DNA of 64,000 nt from Flavobacteriales bacterium (GTDB taxonomy: Bacteria > Bacteroidota > Bacteroidia > Flavobacteriales_F > PHOS-HE28). The notes below the pieces were generated by a model. That model saw nothing but the letters and a program-made list of their open reading frames with translations, did not search any database and was not told where the DNA came from. The stretch is taken from positions 1 through 64,000 of the forward strand of contig JADJCX010000015.1 in the NCBI GenBank assembly GCA_016703005.1. The letters run 5' to 3'. Within the stretch, counting starts at the first letter, position 1; each line of letters begins with the position of its first letter. The position numbers were made by a program, and so were the translations under genes. Shown here piece by piece: positions 55,557 through 64,000 of the stretch.

Positions 55557-56981
55557 AATACGGTCTATTGATCACGCTCGTGGCGCTGCTCCTCAATGCC
55601 TGTGGTGGTGACGCGGGTCGATCCATGGAAAGTTCATCCACACTACCCGACACTGTGACTTTCGCGGAACACATTGCACCCATCGTCCACACCAACTGCG
55701 TGCCTTGCCATCGGCCCGGACAGGCTGGGCCGTTTTCACTGATCACGTACGCGGACGTACGCCGCAAGGCGAAGACGATCAAGAAGGTGACCGGCGCAGG
55801 CTACATGCCGCCGTGGCCTGCCGATACCGGCTACTCGCACTTTCTCGGTGAACGTGTGCTCTCCCAACGCGATATCGCGCTGATCGCGAAGTGGGTGGAT
55901 CAAGGCGCCCCTCAAGGAGATCCGGCGTTGATGTCCCAGCTTGGCAAGGACGACAATGATGGTGCGTTGGGAAAACCGGATGCCGTGGTGTGGATACCGG
56001 ATGTCTTCCACATCCCCGGCGATGCACGCGATCGTTTCGTGATCACGAAGGCGCCCTTCGCATTGGAGCGTGATACGTTCTTGCGCGCCATCGAATTCGT
56101 ACCGGGCAATCGGCGCGCTGTTCACCATATGAACGGTGCGCTGATCAACTACGCAACTGATGCGAAGGCCGATCCTTTCCTTGGAGCAGCCTATTTGGAC
56201 GCTGAACAGGTGGAAGGCGTTGACGCCTTTGCATGGTTGCAATTGCAGAACGACGACGGTACGTGGCCCGCACTCGTGCCCAGCGCGATCAATTACCTGC
56301 CCGGCATGGCTCCTGTCCAATACCCTGAAGGCATTGGCGGATTGCGCCTAAGCACGCAAGGTGCCTTTCTGCTCAACACCTTGCACTACGGTCCTTCATC
56401 CCGCGACACCAGTGACCGTTCGCACTTCAATCTCTACTTCGCCCCGCGCGCACCCGAGCGACCGCTGCGCGAACTCTTTCTGGGTAGCACGCACACCGCC
56501 ATTGAACCACCGCTGCACTTGGAGCCCGGCGAGGTGAAGACCTTCCACACGGATGCTGGAGTTGAAGGAGGACATCAGCGTATTGAGCATCAACCCGCAC
56601 ATGCATTTGTTGGGCACGCGCTTCGTGACCTACGCCGTTACCCCGGCCAACGACACGGTGCCGTTGGTCCGCATCAACGACTGGGACTTCCGTTGGCAAT
56701 ACACGTACACTTTCCCGCGCATGCTGCCGCTAATGCGGGGCACGGTGATCCATGTGGAAGGGACTTTCGACAACTCCACCGACAATCCACAACAAGCGTT
56801 CGATCCACCGCGCGCCATTACCGGCACCGACAGCAAACTCATGCGCACCACCGACGAGATGCTGCAGTTCTTCGTGAATTACGTCGACTACCGGAATGGG
56901 GATGAAAGGATCAGCCTTGCACCAACGGCTCCGGCTCCGCCCCTTCGTGCGCTTTCAGACGGCGCTGCCACCATGCGTTGA
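55553..56981 (+). CDS. Cytochrome c / copper type II ascorbate-dependent monooxygenase-like lipoprotein (one frame break)
   Basis: The lipoprotein (LLLNACGGD, Cys at 17) carries a haem-c site CVPCH (residues 49-53) in a small cytochrome-like domain, then a PHM-like copper domain. Copper-ligand candidates in order are HH in AVHHMNGAL (~190), His in NTLHYGPSS (~278), HMH in INPHMHLLG (~350) and Met in TTDEMLQF near the end, the complete set for the two copper sites of peptidylglycine-monooxygenase-type enzymes. Coding shifts frame near 56550, just before MLELKEDIS, probably one extra base. Restored length is about 475 residues. The last ~20 residues run antisense into the EamA gene and may be out of frame. 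Confidence 0.8.
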
Positions 56982-57825
56982 GGAGCAAGCAGCCAAGGAT
57001 CAACGCGAAGCCGATGTAGCTGCCCACATGGAGGCGTTCGCTATCGGGCCAGATGAGCAAGGCGATGATGATGGTGTATACCGGTTCGAGGTTCACGGCC
57101 AGCATCACCGTGAAGGGCGACAGTTGCTTCATGACTGCAATACCGGCGGTGAACGCAATGGTGGTACACACGATGCCGAGCAGCAAATGGTAGCCGATCT
57201 GGTCATTGGCCAATGTCCATAGCGGCGGAGGCAACTCGCCTAGCGCGGCACATGCCAAGCCCATCACCACCACTACCGCGAGCATTTCATAGAACCCGAT
57301 GCGGAAGGCATTGTCGCGCTTCACCAACACGCCGTTCACCACGTTGAACCAGGCACTGAGCAAGGAGCTGATGGTGGCTACTACGATACCCACGCGATGC
57401 TCCGTCTCCAGTCCGAAGATCATGAGCAACGCAGCGATCACGATGGCGCCAAGCACCACTTCGTACATGCGTATGCTACGCTTGAACCAGAACGGCTCCA
57501 GCAATGCGGTGAACACGGTGCTGCTGGCCAAACAACCCGCAGCGATGCTCGCCGTGCTGATCTTGATGGCACCGTAGAAAGTGATCCAATGCAGTGCGAT
57601 GAGGAGACCTGTCAGGAGCCATTGTTTCAGATCGGGTGAGCGCCAACCCAAGGGCTGCCGCAACGCAATGCCGAGTATGGCGATACCGATGATGGCGATG
57701 ACCGTGCGCGTGTAGACGAGCGGAAAGGTGCTCTGCTCAATGAGCCTTCCCAGAATACCCGTCCACCCCCAAATGAAGATGGTGATGTGCAACACCACGA
57801 GCGCATTGCCACGGCTCTTCAGCAT
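56911..57825 (-). CDS. EamA/DMT-family transporter
   Basis: The 304-residue protein has ten hydrophobic helices in two EamA repeats. The first begins VVLHITIFIWGWTGILGRL and the second GIVVATISSLLSAWFNVVNG, with LEPVYTIIIALLI close to the end; a conserved Pro or Glu in the LLEPFW and LEPVYT segments marks each repeat. These inner-membrane permeases export metabolites such as amino acids or sugars; the substrate is not predictable. A TACATTG element ends 6 bp before the ATG. Its 3' end overlaps the end of the copper-monooxygenase gene by 71 bp in convergent orientation as currently read. Confidence 0.88.
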   Translation of the reverse strand: MLKSRGNALVVLHITIFIWGWTGILGRLIEQSTFPLVYTRTVIAIIGIAILGIALRQPLGWRSPDLKQWLLTGLLIALHWITFYGAIKISTASIAAGCLASSTVFTALLEPFWFKRSIRMYEVVLGAIVIAALLMIFGLETEHRVGIVVATISSLLSAWFNVVNGVLVKRDNAFRIGFYEMLAVVVVMGLACAALGELPPPLWTLANDQIGYHLLLGIVCTTIAFTAGIAVMKQLSPFTVMLAVNLEPVYTIIIALLIWPDSERLHVGSYIGFALILGCLLLNAWWQRRLKAHEGAEPEPLVQG

Positions 57826-57848
57826 GCGAGCAATGTAGGTGTGCCCGC

Positions 57849-58712
57849 TTACTTCACTTCCTCCAAGGCCTTCTGCGCGGCTTTCTCTTTCTCCGCCTGT
57901 GCCTCAATGGCCGACTGCTTGGATGCTTGGGCCGCGAGGTTGTCCTTCACTTCCTGCTCCAGGTCTTTCACCTTCTTCTCGCCGTCCACGATCGCCTTGC
58001 CTTCTTTCTCGATCTTGTCTTTCAGCTTGCCTTGGTCCTTGATCAGGTCCTGCAATTCCTTGGTCTGTGCTTCCGTTGGCGCGGCGCCCATGGCTGCCGA
58101 CTTTGCCGCGATCGTTGTTTCGTTGGACTTCAGGTCGGCCTCCGCCTGCAATTTTTCCTGTCCGGCTTCCACTCCTTTCTGCCGCGTTTTCTCGATCGAC
58201 CCCTCGGCCCTACCTTTCTCTTTCACTAGGTCGGCCAGTTCGTTTTCCAGTCGAAGTTTGTTCTTCTTCTCCGTTTCCAGCGCCGCCGTCAACAGTTCCT
58301 TCTTGTAACGCACGGCCAGTGTGTAGGCATGTTTCTTGGCACCTTCCACCAACTCGGGGGCGCTGGTGCTGCTCACCCATGCCCCGTTCACCCGGTAGCC
58401 CAGGTGAAGCTGCACCCGTGGGCTCTTCTTCCCTTGTTCGGCCTTGCACACCATCGTAATGGTATCCTGTGAGACTTCCGGCACGCGTACGCCCGAAGCG
58501 CGCAATTCCTTCTTATTGCTCACGTCCTTGCTGGCCTCCTTCAGTTGGCTCTTGTACCAGCTTTCCACCGCATCCGCTTCGGCGTTCTCGAAGGTGACCA
58601 CGGCGGTGGGATGGTTCCCATCACTGAACGGAAAGCTGCCCAGCAGCACTTCGGTCTGGGCGAAAAGGGTGCAACTGGCGAGCAGTGCGGTGCTGAGGAG
58701 TATCGTGCGCAT
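57849..58712 (-). CDS. Exported coiled-coil protein of unknown function
   Basis: The 287-residue protein begins MRTILLSTALLASCTLFA and is probably cut before QTEV. An N-terminal globular part (residues 19-130) precedes a long coiled coil (about 140-285) rich in Lys, Glu, Ala and Gln with heptad spacing, for example LRLENELADLVKEKGRAEGS. No family is recognised. It could be a periplasmic structural or stress-related protein. It lies 23 bp upstream of the EamA gene and 64 bp downstream of the DUF502 gene on the same strand. Confidence 0.75.
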   Translation of the reverse strand: MRTILLSTALLASCTLFAQTEVLLGSFPFSDGNHPTAVVTFENAEADAVESWYKSQLKEASKDVSNKKELRASGVRVPEVSQDTITMVCKAEQGKKSPRVQLHLGYRVNGAWVSSTSAPELVEGAKKHAYTLAVRYKKELLTAALETEKKNKLRLENELADLVKEKGRAEGSIEKTRQKGVEAGQEKLQAEADLKSNETTIAAKSAAMGAAPTEAQTKELQDLIKDQGKLKDKIEKEGKAIVDGEKKVKDLEQEVKDNLAAQASKQSAIEAQAEKEKAAQKALEEVK

Positions 58713-58776
58713 ATTGTCAGGGGGGTTAGGGTTGAAGTGCGGCCAGTAGGCAATGGACGTGCCGTCCGGTCATGGG

Positions 58777-59367
58777 TCACCTGTTCGGTTGTTCGGCGTC
58801 ATCGTCAACGTTCACCACGCCACCGCTGACGATGAACTTCATTACATCACCGGCACCGGCATCAATGGGCGTAACGTTATCGGCAGGCACGATGTACAGG
58901 TTGCCGCTCCATGCGAAACTGTGCGGCAAATAGACCGCGACCTTGTTACCCGGGATCCCCAACAATGACAGATCGCTCTGGGTGAGGAATCCGAGTTTCT
59001 CGATCTCCGCGCCTTTGATCATACGCACCAGCACGGGCCGGTCGAATTTCCGCTTGTTGCCGACCAAGGCTTCCATCAGATCCTTCAGCGCATCGAAGAT
59101 CGATTTGAGGAAGGGGATGCGTTGGAGCACTTCCTCACCCAACGCGGCGAGCGGCTCATACAAGAACGTGCTGCCCAACCAGCCGATGATGGTGATACCG
59201 GCCAACAGGATAAGGATACCAAGACCGGGAATTCCCACCGGGATGAGGCCATCCAACAGATTGAGCGCGCGTACGGAGGCCCAGATGATTGCTGCAATGG
59301 GTACCACCAGCAGTAACCCGCGCAAGAAGAACCCGAGGGCGAGACGACCAAGGCTACGGACGGCCAT
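58777..59367 (-). CDS. DUF502 inner-membrane protein
   Basis: The 196-residue protein has two N-terminal membrane helices (residues 10-32 and 46-70: GLLLVVPIAAIIWASVRAL and GLGILILLAGITIIGWLGS). The DUF502 soluble domain follows (LQRIPFLKSIFDALKDLMEAL, LGFLTQSDLSLLG, VAVYLPHSFAWSGNLYIVP). The family is widespread and related to plant COV proteins, but its molecular function is not known. The C-terminal extension is acidic. A TACCTTCG element lies 63 bp upstream. It heads a minus-strand run with the coiled-coil protein. Confidence 0.9.
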   Translation of the reverse strand: MAVRSLGRLALGFFLRGLLLVVPIAAIIWASVRALNLLDGLIPVGIPGLGILILLAGITIIGWLGSTFLYEPLAALGEEVLQRIPFLKSIFDALKDLMEALVGNKRKFDRPVLVRMIKGAEIEKLGFLTQSDLSLLGIPGNKVAVYLPHSFAWSGNLYIVPADNVTPIDAGAGDVMKFIVSGGVVNVDDDAEQPNR

Positions 59368-59430
59368 TGTGGTGTGGAAATAGGAGAATGATGAAGCGTG
59401 ATGGCAGGTCCACCATGTGAGTTGCGCCGC

Positions 59431-59438
59431 CGAAGGTA
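59431..59438 (-). promoter_or_regulatory. Candidate -7 element for the DUF502 gene
   Basis: TACCTTCG on the minus strand, 63 bp before the ATG at 59367, fits the TAnnTTYG pattern. Confidence 0.35.
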
Positions 59439-59513
59439 AAAGCCGCTATTGGTTGAACCGGTGGCCGGGCAAGGTTCCCTCTTCTCCCTTCCACATTCTC
59501 ACAAGCACTCAGT

Positions 59514-59858
59514 TCACATGGCCTCCCTCACCTTCTTCGGTAGCGAGGCCCGGACCAGTTCGTAGCTGTGGTCCACCAATTCAAGGATCAGTTTGGTCGG
59601 CACTTCACCGGTGGTGCCCACGGTGTTCCAATGCACCTTGCTCATGTGATAGCCGGGGATGATGCCCGCATATTGCTCGCGCAGTTCAGTAGCACGCTCG
59701 GGGTCGCACTTCAGGTTCACGGATCCGAAATGGTCGATGGGCGCCAACGCGAACATCTTGCCCATGACGCGGAACACCAGCACGTCAGGTCCGAAGGGTG
59801 TATCATAGGTAACCCCCTTCTTTTTCTCACAGTAGGCGCGCAGCTCGTCGAGCGTCAT
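59514..59858 (-). CDS. MmcQ/YjbR-family protein
   Basis: The 114-residue protein matches the MmcQ/YjbR family (CyaY-like fold, sometimes called DNA-binding): MTLDELRAYCEKKKGVTYDTPF, then VFRVMGKMFALAPID, VNLKCDPERATELREQY, and HMSKVHWNTVGTTGEVP. Its role is unproven. The ATG at 59858 is chosen because it starts the family's first helix; it overlaps the stop of the cyclase gene by 4 bp (ATGA), so it is last in a coupled operon. Confidence 0.88.
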   Translation of the reverse strand: MTLDELRAYCEKKKGVTYDTPFGPDVLVFRVMGKMFALAPIDHFGSVNLKCDPERATELREQYAGIIPGYHMSKVHWNTVGTTGEVPTKLILELVDHSYELVRASLPKKVREAM

Positions 59859-60604
59859 CGAATGATGGTGTACAACAGCGGGCGGCTGGGGGAGGCGTCG
59901 TTCATGAAATGCGCCAACTGTAGTTCCAAAAGGTAATCGCCATCGGGGACGTGGTCGGGAACGTGGATCAGTTCGGTGATGGTGCGGTGGAGGTCGGTGG
60001 TGGCCGGGTGATCCCAAAATGCGTGGTGCGCCGCCAAGGCGCCGCCATCCTCTTCGCGATCGACACTGGGCAAGTCGAGCAGGAAATGTTGCACACCGAT
60101 GCCGCGCAACCAAGTGCAGGCTGCCGCCTGCACGAATGGGGCATTGGTGCCGCTCCAATCGCGGGTGCGTTTGTCGTTACCGTTCGGAAGGGTGCGCAAC
60201 ACAAGTGCTTCGGGCCGGTCCACACCCAGCGCTTCCTGGATCTGTGCTGCGGTAACCACACGGTCGTCGCCCAATTCTTGAGGCTCGATGGTGATAAGCG
60301 TGGCCGTGAAGAAGTAACGCTTGAACATTTCCCCGACAGGATGGACCTCCCGTGCGATGTGCCCAACACTTTCTGTGTGTGTACCGTGGCCATGCGGATT
60401 GAAGAACACGTTCAAGAAGTTCACGGGTGCGCCGTCGGCCACCGCGAATCGTTTGTCGCCCATGACCACCGGCTCCATGCGCACTGGATCCACCCACCAA
60501 GCGCGCAATTGCGGCGTGCCCGCATGCAGCGGAATGCTCAGGTCGATGGGCTTGCTGAGGTCAACACGGAAGTGATGGTCGTGGTGCGTGATCTCGGCTA
60601 TCAT
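59855..60604 (-). CDS. Cyclase-family (kynurenine formamidase-like) metal-dependent hydrolase
   Basis: The 249-residue protein has the cyclase-family metal site: DLSIPLHAG near residue 23 and the HGHGTHTES motif (H-x-G-T-H-x-[DE]) near residues 71-79, with a downstream AAHHAFW His pair. The family hydrolyses amides or lactones and includes kynurenine formamidase; the reaction here is not certain, as no other tryptophan-catabolism gene is nearby. It overlaps hemW upstream and the MmcQ gene downstream by 4 bp each, showing tight coupling. Confidence 0.82.
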   Translation of the reverse strand: MIAEITHHDHHFRVDLSKPIDLSIPLHAGTPQLRAWWVDPVRMEPVVMGDKRFAVADGAPVNFLNVFFNPHGHGTHTESVGHIAREVHPVGEMFKRYFFTATLITIEPQELGDDRVVTAAQIQEALGVDRPEALVLRTLPNGNDKRTRDWSGTNAPFVQAAACTWLRGIGVQHFLLDLPSVDREEDGGALAAHHAFWDHPATTDLHRTITELIHVPDHVPDGDYLLELQLAHFMNDASPSRPLLYTIIR

Positions 60605-61716
60605 GGGCTGAGGAACAGGTCGGAAGCGATGCGGTCCGCCAGCAACTTACCGGCTTTGGTCAAAACTATGCGGTTGGCGTTGCGCACCAAGTGGCCGCTG
60701 TCGAGATACCGCTGCAAGGCACGTTCGGTGGTCGGGACCAAGTCCGGAAGCTGGGCCAGATCAACTCCCCACATGGTGCGAAGGCCTGTCATGATGCGTT
60801 CGTTGGCCTGTTGTGCCACCGTTGGGCGCTCTTCTTCCCAATAGACATCGCCAGCATTCACGCCAGCTATGTAGCGGCTGTTGTTCGCCACGTTCCACCG
60901 GCGCACAGCGCCATCGAATGAATGCGCACTGGGACCAATGCCCACGTACGGCACGCCTTGCCAATAGCTGGTGTTGTGGCGGCTGAAGTGGCCGGGCTTC
61001 CCGAAGTTGCTGATCTCGTAGTGCACATAACCGGCGGCTTCCAGCCGTTGCTGAAGCAGTTCGAATTGTTGCGCTTGATCTTCGTCCGGCGCAGCGATCA
61101 CATCTCCGCGTTCCATCTGCTTGTGCAGAGCAGTACGCGGCTCAACAGTGAGACAGTATGCCGAAATGTGCAGGGGAGCGAACGACAACGCCTGATCCAA
61201 TTGCGTGGTCCATTCTTCAATGGTCATACCAGGCAGGCCGTAGATCAGATCCATGGTCCAACTGGTGAAGCCGGCTTTGGCGATCAGCTCCAAACTTCGA
61301 AAACTTTGGTCCGCATTGTGCGCGCGGCCCATAGCGCGTAAGCGATCATCCCGGAAACTCTGCACCCCGATGCTCAACCGGGTGATGCCGATGCGCATCC
61401 ATGCATCTATGGCTTCAGCAGTGACATCATCCGGATTCACTTCCATCGTCACTTCGGCAGCATCACTGACATGTCCCAACGTTCGTGCATCGCTCAAAAG
61501 AGCAGACAAGTCACGCTCACTCAATAGGCTGGGTGTGCCACCGCCGAGATATATGGTGTCTACCGTCCCCCCTCTCAACTCGTGCGCTCGTCGCAGGAGT
61601 TCCGTGCGCATTGCTTGCACAAGGGCGTCCATCCGATCCAGTGTCGTGCTGAAATGGAAATCGCAATACGTGCAAGCCTTCCTGCAAAAGGGAATATGGA
61701 AATACAGGCCGGCCAT
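60601..61716 (-). CDS. hemW: Radical SAM haem chaperone HemW
   Basis: The 371-residue protein has the 4Fe-4S radical SAM motif FCRKACTYCDFHF (Cys-x3-Cys-x2-Cys) at about residues 10-21, the GGGTPSLL loop, EVNPDDVT and the GVQSFRDDRL segment. Length and the CTYCDF-HF form with Phe, plus the C-terminal wing domain (NERIMTGLRTMWGVDL), identify HemW rather than the oxygen-independent coproporphyrinogen oxidase HemN. HemW delivers haem to respiratory enzymes. It starts 15 bp after the histidine-kinase stop and its stop overlaps the cyclase ATG. Confidence 0.92.
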   Translation of the reverse strand: MAGLYFHIPFCRKACTYCDFHFSTTLDRMDALVQAMRTELLRRAHELRGGTVDTIYLGGGTPSLLSERDLSALLSDARTLGHVSDAAEVTMEVNPDDVTAEAIDAWMRIGITRLSIGVQSFRDDRLRAMGRAHNADQSFRSLELIAKAGFTSWTMDLIYGLPGMTIEEWTTQLDQALSFAPLHISAYCLTVEPRTALHKQMERGDVIAAPDEDQAQQFELLQQRLEAAGYVHYEISNFGKPGHFSRHNTSYWQGVPYVGIGPSAHSFDGAVRRWNVANNSRYIAGVNAGDVYWEEERPTVAQQANERIMTGLRTMWGVDLAQLPDLVPTTERALQRYLDSGHLVRNANRIVLTKAGKLLADRIASDLFLSP

Positions 61717-61731
61717 GTCAGTCCGGAGCCA

Positions 61732-63237
61732 TTAACTCTTCAGCGTGATCCTGAACGTGGTCCCCTTGCCCAGTGCGCTGCGTTTCACAAAGATCCTGCC
61801 GCCATGGTACTGCTCAACAATGCGCTTCGTCAGCGACAGGCCAAGACCCCAACCGCGCTTCTTCGTAGTGTAACCAGGACGGAAGACGGTGCGGTGTTTC
61901 GCAGGAGCGATCCCATGACCCGTGTCGGTGACATCCACATGCACTTCTGGTCCTTCGGGAATGATCTCGATGGTGATGCGGCCTTCGCCTTTCATGGCGT
62001 CGATCGCGTTGCGGATCAGGTTCTCGATCACCCAACTGAAGAGGGCGGTGTTCAGCGGGACTTTCCGATCCGTGTCAGCCGGTGTCAATACCTCGATGAC
62101 CGCATGGCTTGGTAAGCGCGGGCGGAGGTACAGTACCGTTGCGCGCAGCACGTGATAGAGTTTCTCGGGTTGCAGATCCGGCGCGGATCCGATCTTGCTG
62201 AATCGCTCCGTGATCGTCTCAAGCCGCTCGATGTCCTTGCGCATCTCGTTGATGGTGCTCGGCTCGGTGCCCTTCCCTTTCAGGTGATCGGTCCAAGCCA
62301 TGAGCGAGCTGAGCGGTGTACCCAGTTGATGCGCTGTTTCCTTGGCCATGCCCACCCAAACCTGGTTCTGCTCGGCGTTGCGGAATACGCTGAAGAGCGC
62401 ATAGCTCACCAACAGGAACAGTCCGATGATGAGCAGTTGTACATACGGGAAGTAGCGCAATTGCGTAACCACCACACTTTCCTCGAAAAAGATCAACTGC
62501 TTGCCACGCGGTCCCAGGTCGAACTCGATCGGCTTGTTGACGGCCTCCATCTGGGCGATGCGTTCTGCCAGCAGTGTACTGTCTGCGATCACCTCCGGTT
62601 CGATGTGGCCGTGCTCGATAACCTGCTTTCGGGAACCGTCGGTGTAGATCACAGGAACGCTGGCGGTGTTCATAACCGTTTCGCTGATGAAGCTCTTGAT
62701 GATCCCGTCCATCACCTGTTGCAATTCGCTCAGCAGTTTACTGTCGTTGTAGTGCAAATACTGCTTCTCCGTGCCGAACACGGCGATCTCGATCGGCTTG
62801 TGGAGTTTGGACATCGCCGTCAGTTCGGCTTTCAGACGGGTGGGGTCGCGCTCCACCAGCGTGTCCATGTTGCGACTGAATTTCACCGCACCGCTGTCGT
62901 CGATGATGATCACCGGTATGGTGGTGTTCTCCTGCACCACACGCAACAAGAAGGAGAAGTCGCTCAGGTCGCCGCTGATCAATCGCTGCTGCGCTTCGGC
63001 ATACAGTTCAACACGTTTGCGTTCTTCATTCCGGAGCGTATCAAACAGGCGATCCGTGTAGTTGACGAGTTCTGCGCGGTTCTTCACCGCTTCGGCCCAT
63101 AGTTCCACTTTACGCCGTTCTTCGTCGCGCACTTTGCGCACAATGCGGTTGCTGTAATACAGAGAAGCCCCGACGATGAGCACGGCCACCGCCGCGAGCA
63201 CCAATTTCCAACGTTGCTTCTTGCTGTAGAGATCCAC
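61732..63237 (-). CDS. Sensor histidine kinase without adjacent response regulator
   Basis: The 501-residue protein has an N-terminal helix (residues 11-29), an extracytoplasmic sensor of about 230 residues (with FSFLLRVVQENTTIPVIIID), a second helix (YVQLLIIGLFLLVSYALF), and a cytoplasmic kinase: H-box AKETAHQLGTPLSSLMAW, N-box ENLIRNAIDAMKG, G1 DTGHGIA, G2 KKRGWGLGLSLTKRIVE. The HQLGTPLSS H-box form is common in Bacteroidota. It should phosphorylate a regulator not present in the window. It sits between the AsmA-like gene (47 bp) and hemW (15 bp), probably cotranscribed. Confidence 0.9.
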   Translation of the reverse strand: MDLYSKKQRWKLVLAAVAVLIVGASLYYSNRIVRKVRDEERRKVELWAEAVKNRAELVNYTDRLFDTLRNEERKRVELYAEAQQRLISGDLSDFSFLLRVVQENTTIPVIIIDDSGAVKFSRNMDTLVERDPTRLKAELTAMSKLHKPIEIAVFGTEKQYLHYNDSKLLSELQQVMDGIIKSFISETVMNTASVPVIYTDGSRKQVIEHGHIEPEVIADSTLLAERIAQMEAVNKPIEFDLGPRGKQLIFFEESVVVTQLRYFPYVQLLIIGLFLLVSYALFSVFRNAEQNQVWVGMAKETAHQLGTPLSSLMAWTDHLKGKGTEPSTINEMRKDIERLETITERFSKIGSAPDLQPEKLYHVLRATVLYLRPRLPSHAVIEVLTPADTDRKVPLNTALFSWVIENLIRNAIDAMKGEGRITIEIIPEGPEVHVDVTDTGHGIAPAKHRTVFRPGYTTKKRGWGLGLSLTKRIVEQYHGGRIFVKRSALGKGTTFRITLKS

Positions 63238-63284
63238 GGGGGCGTGAAGATCGTGGATAGTGCGAAGTAGCGCTCAGCGCAGGG

Positions 63285-64000
63285 TCATTCCACACTGAAG
63301 GTCTCCTTCTCCTCCTCTTCCTCCTTGAATAAACGACCCAGGCCTTTTGGCTTCCGCTGGGCTGGCACCAACGCTTGTTCAGTACGTGCGCTGTCGCCTT
63401 CCCATACCGTGGTGAACTTCGGCTGACCGGAGCTGCTCGCCTTCGCAGTGGGCTTGCCCTCGCGATCACCGAACACGTTCAACTCCTCCTTCAGGATGCT
63501 CTTGAGCTCCGCAGATTCCTGCTTCCGCACTTCACGTCGTTTGGCGCTGGCCGCCGGCGCGTCGTTGCCGAACTGGGGGTTCGCGCTTGTGCCATACATG
63601 TGAAGGAACACGCGCAATCCGGTACCATCGTCCTCTATCGGCCCGAACTCGTCTACCTCGCCATCGAGCGCGAGCAGTTCGTTCAACCGGAAATTGAGGT
63701 GGTGATCGATGCGGTCATTGAAGCCATGGGTGCCGCTCATCTCGATCTCCATCACACTGCTCTTCACGAGCATAGTGGGCACATGCACTGCGCCGTCCTT
63801 GATCGCGATCTGGTTGCTGAGCGTGCTGAAGGTGATGTTGGCCAAGCGCTTTTCGAGCTCGTCGATATCGACGAACGGTGCGATCAACTTGTTCTTGCGC
63901 ATGTGTGCGGCAACATCCTTCATCGCCTCGTGCTCAATGAGCGCTCCGTTGCTGATGGTGAGGTCGGCGACGCAAACCAGCTTGTCCTTGTCGAGTTCGA
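63285..64000 (-). CDS. AsmA-like protein, C-terminal part (cut by window edge)
   Basis: About 238 residues of the C-terminus are readable; the frame is open to the window end, so the gene starts beyond 64000. The pattern LTISNGALIEHEAM, LANITFSTLSNQIAIKDGAVHVP and MEIEMSGTHGFNDRIDHHLNFRL is the AsmA C-terminal module (AsmA_2/DUF748-like) of large inner-membrane-anchored periplasmic proteins that bridge to the outer membrane and affect lipid transport. A charged tail (KEEEEEKETFSVE) ends the protein. The histidine kinase gene begins 47 bp downstream. Confidence 0.82.
   Translation of the reverse strand, partial: ELDKDKLVCVADLTISNGALIEHEAMKDVAAHMRKNKLIAPFVDIDELEKRLANITFSTLSNQIAIKDGAVHVPTMLVKSSVMEIEMSGTHGFNDRIDHHLNFRLNELLALDGEVDEFGPIEDDGTGLRVFLHMYGTSANPQFGNDAPAASAKRREVRKQESAELKSILKEELNVFGDREGKPTAKASSSGQPKFTTVWEGDSARTEQALVPAQRKPKGLGRLFKEEEEEKETFSVE

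Overview
The window is a GC-rich stretch of a Bacteroidota chromosome, most likely a Flavobacteriales-like lineage. Supporting signs are three PorP/SprF outer-membrane proteins of the type IX secretion system (T9SS), two giant cell-surface proteins ending in gliding-motility-associated (CHU_C) domains, T9SS sorting domains, a DUF2723 protein, a PorE-like TPR/propeller/OmpA protein, and -7 promoter elements of the Bacteroidota form TAnnTTTG, here usually TAnnTTCG. Most predicted exported proteins have a signal peptide that ends just before Gln, and the window also carries a glutaminyl-cyclase-like gene. No T9SS core genes (gldK-N, sov/sprA, porV proper) are present.

Layout. 1-5.3 kb, minus strand: polA (cut by the window edge), glutaminyl cyclase, cysS, a YwqK-type repeat protein and an SDR-type threonine dehydrogenase. 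5.4-10.5 kb, plus strand: trhO, then tyrosine catabolism (hmgA and hppD). hmgA and hppD are separated by a small membrane protein, a small ORF framed by a pair of ~100-bp imperfect inverted repeats, and a small secreted protein. 10.5-14.4 kb, minus strand: secreted T9SS-type and outer-membrane proteins and a small iron-permease-like protein. 14.5-20 kb: aspS, a palindromic intergenic element, and divergent oxyR/katG; the end of katG is destroyed by a ~300-bp poly-G tract that looks like a sequencing artefact. 20.1-33 kb, plus strand: a CHU_C protein, PorP/SprF, a ~3,120-residue SprB-repeat adhesin and a second PorP/SprF, followed by tRNA-Gln on the opposite strand. 33.5-38.5 kb: a DUF2723 membrane protein with a polysaccharide deacetylase, and a 2OG-Fe(II) oxygenase. 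38.6-50 kb, minus strand: an operon of a ~2,750-residue repeat adhesin, PorP/SprF and a PorE-like protein. 50-54.6 kb, minus strand: DUF3667, M61 peptidase, glyS. 55-57 kb, plus strand: redoxin plus a haem/copper monooxygenase. 57-64 kb, minus strand: EamA transporter, coiled-coil protein, DUF502 protein, then a tight run of AsmA-like protein, histidine kinase, HemW, cyclase and MmcQ/YjbR.

Two themes stand out. First, there are two surface-adhesin loci, each pairing a giant type-B-CTD protein with PorP/SprF-type anchors, one of them adding a PorE-like peptidoglycan linker. Second, there are at least a dozen single-base frame breaks, two of them inside the essential glyS gene. These are better explained by assembly error than by gene decay, so many genes are annotated across a frame break. 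The inverted-repeat-framed ORF between hmgA and hppD, the higher-order repeat architecture of both adhesins, and the near-universal Gln after signal peptides are the observations most worth following up.
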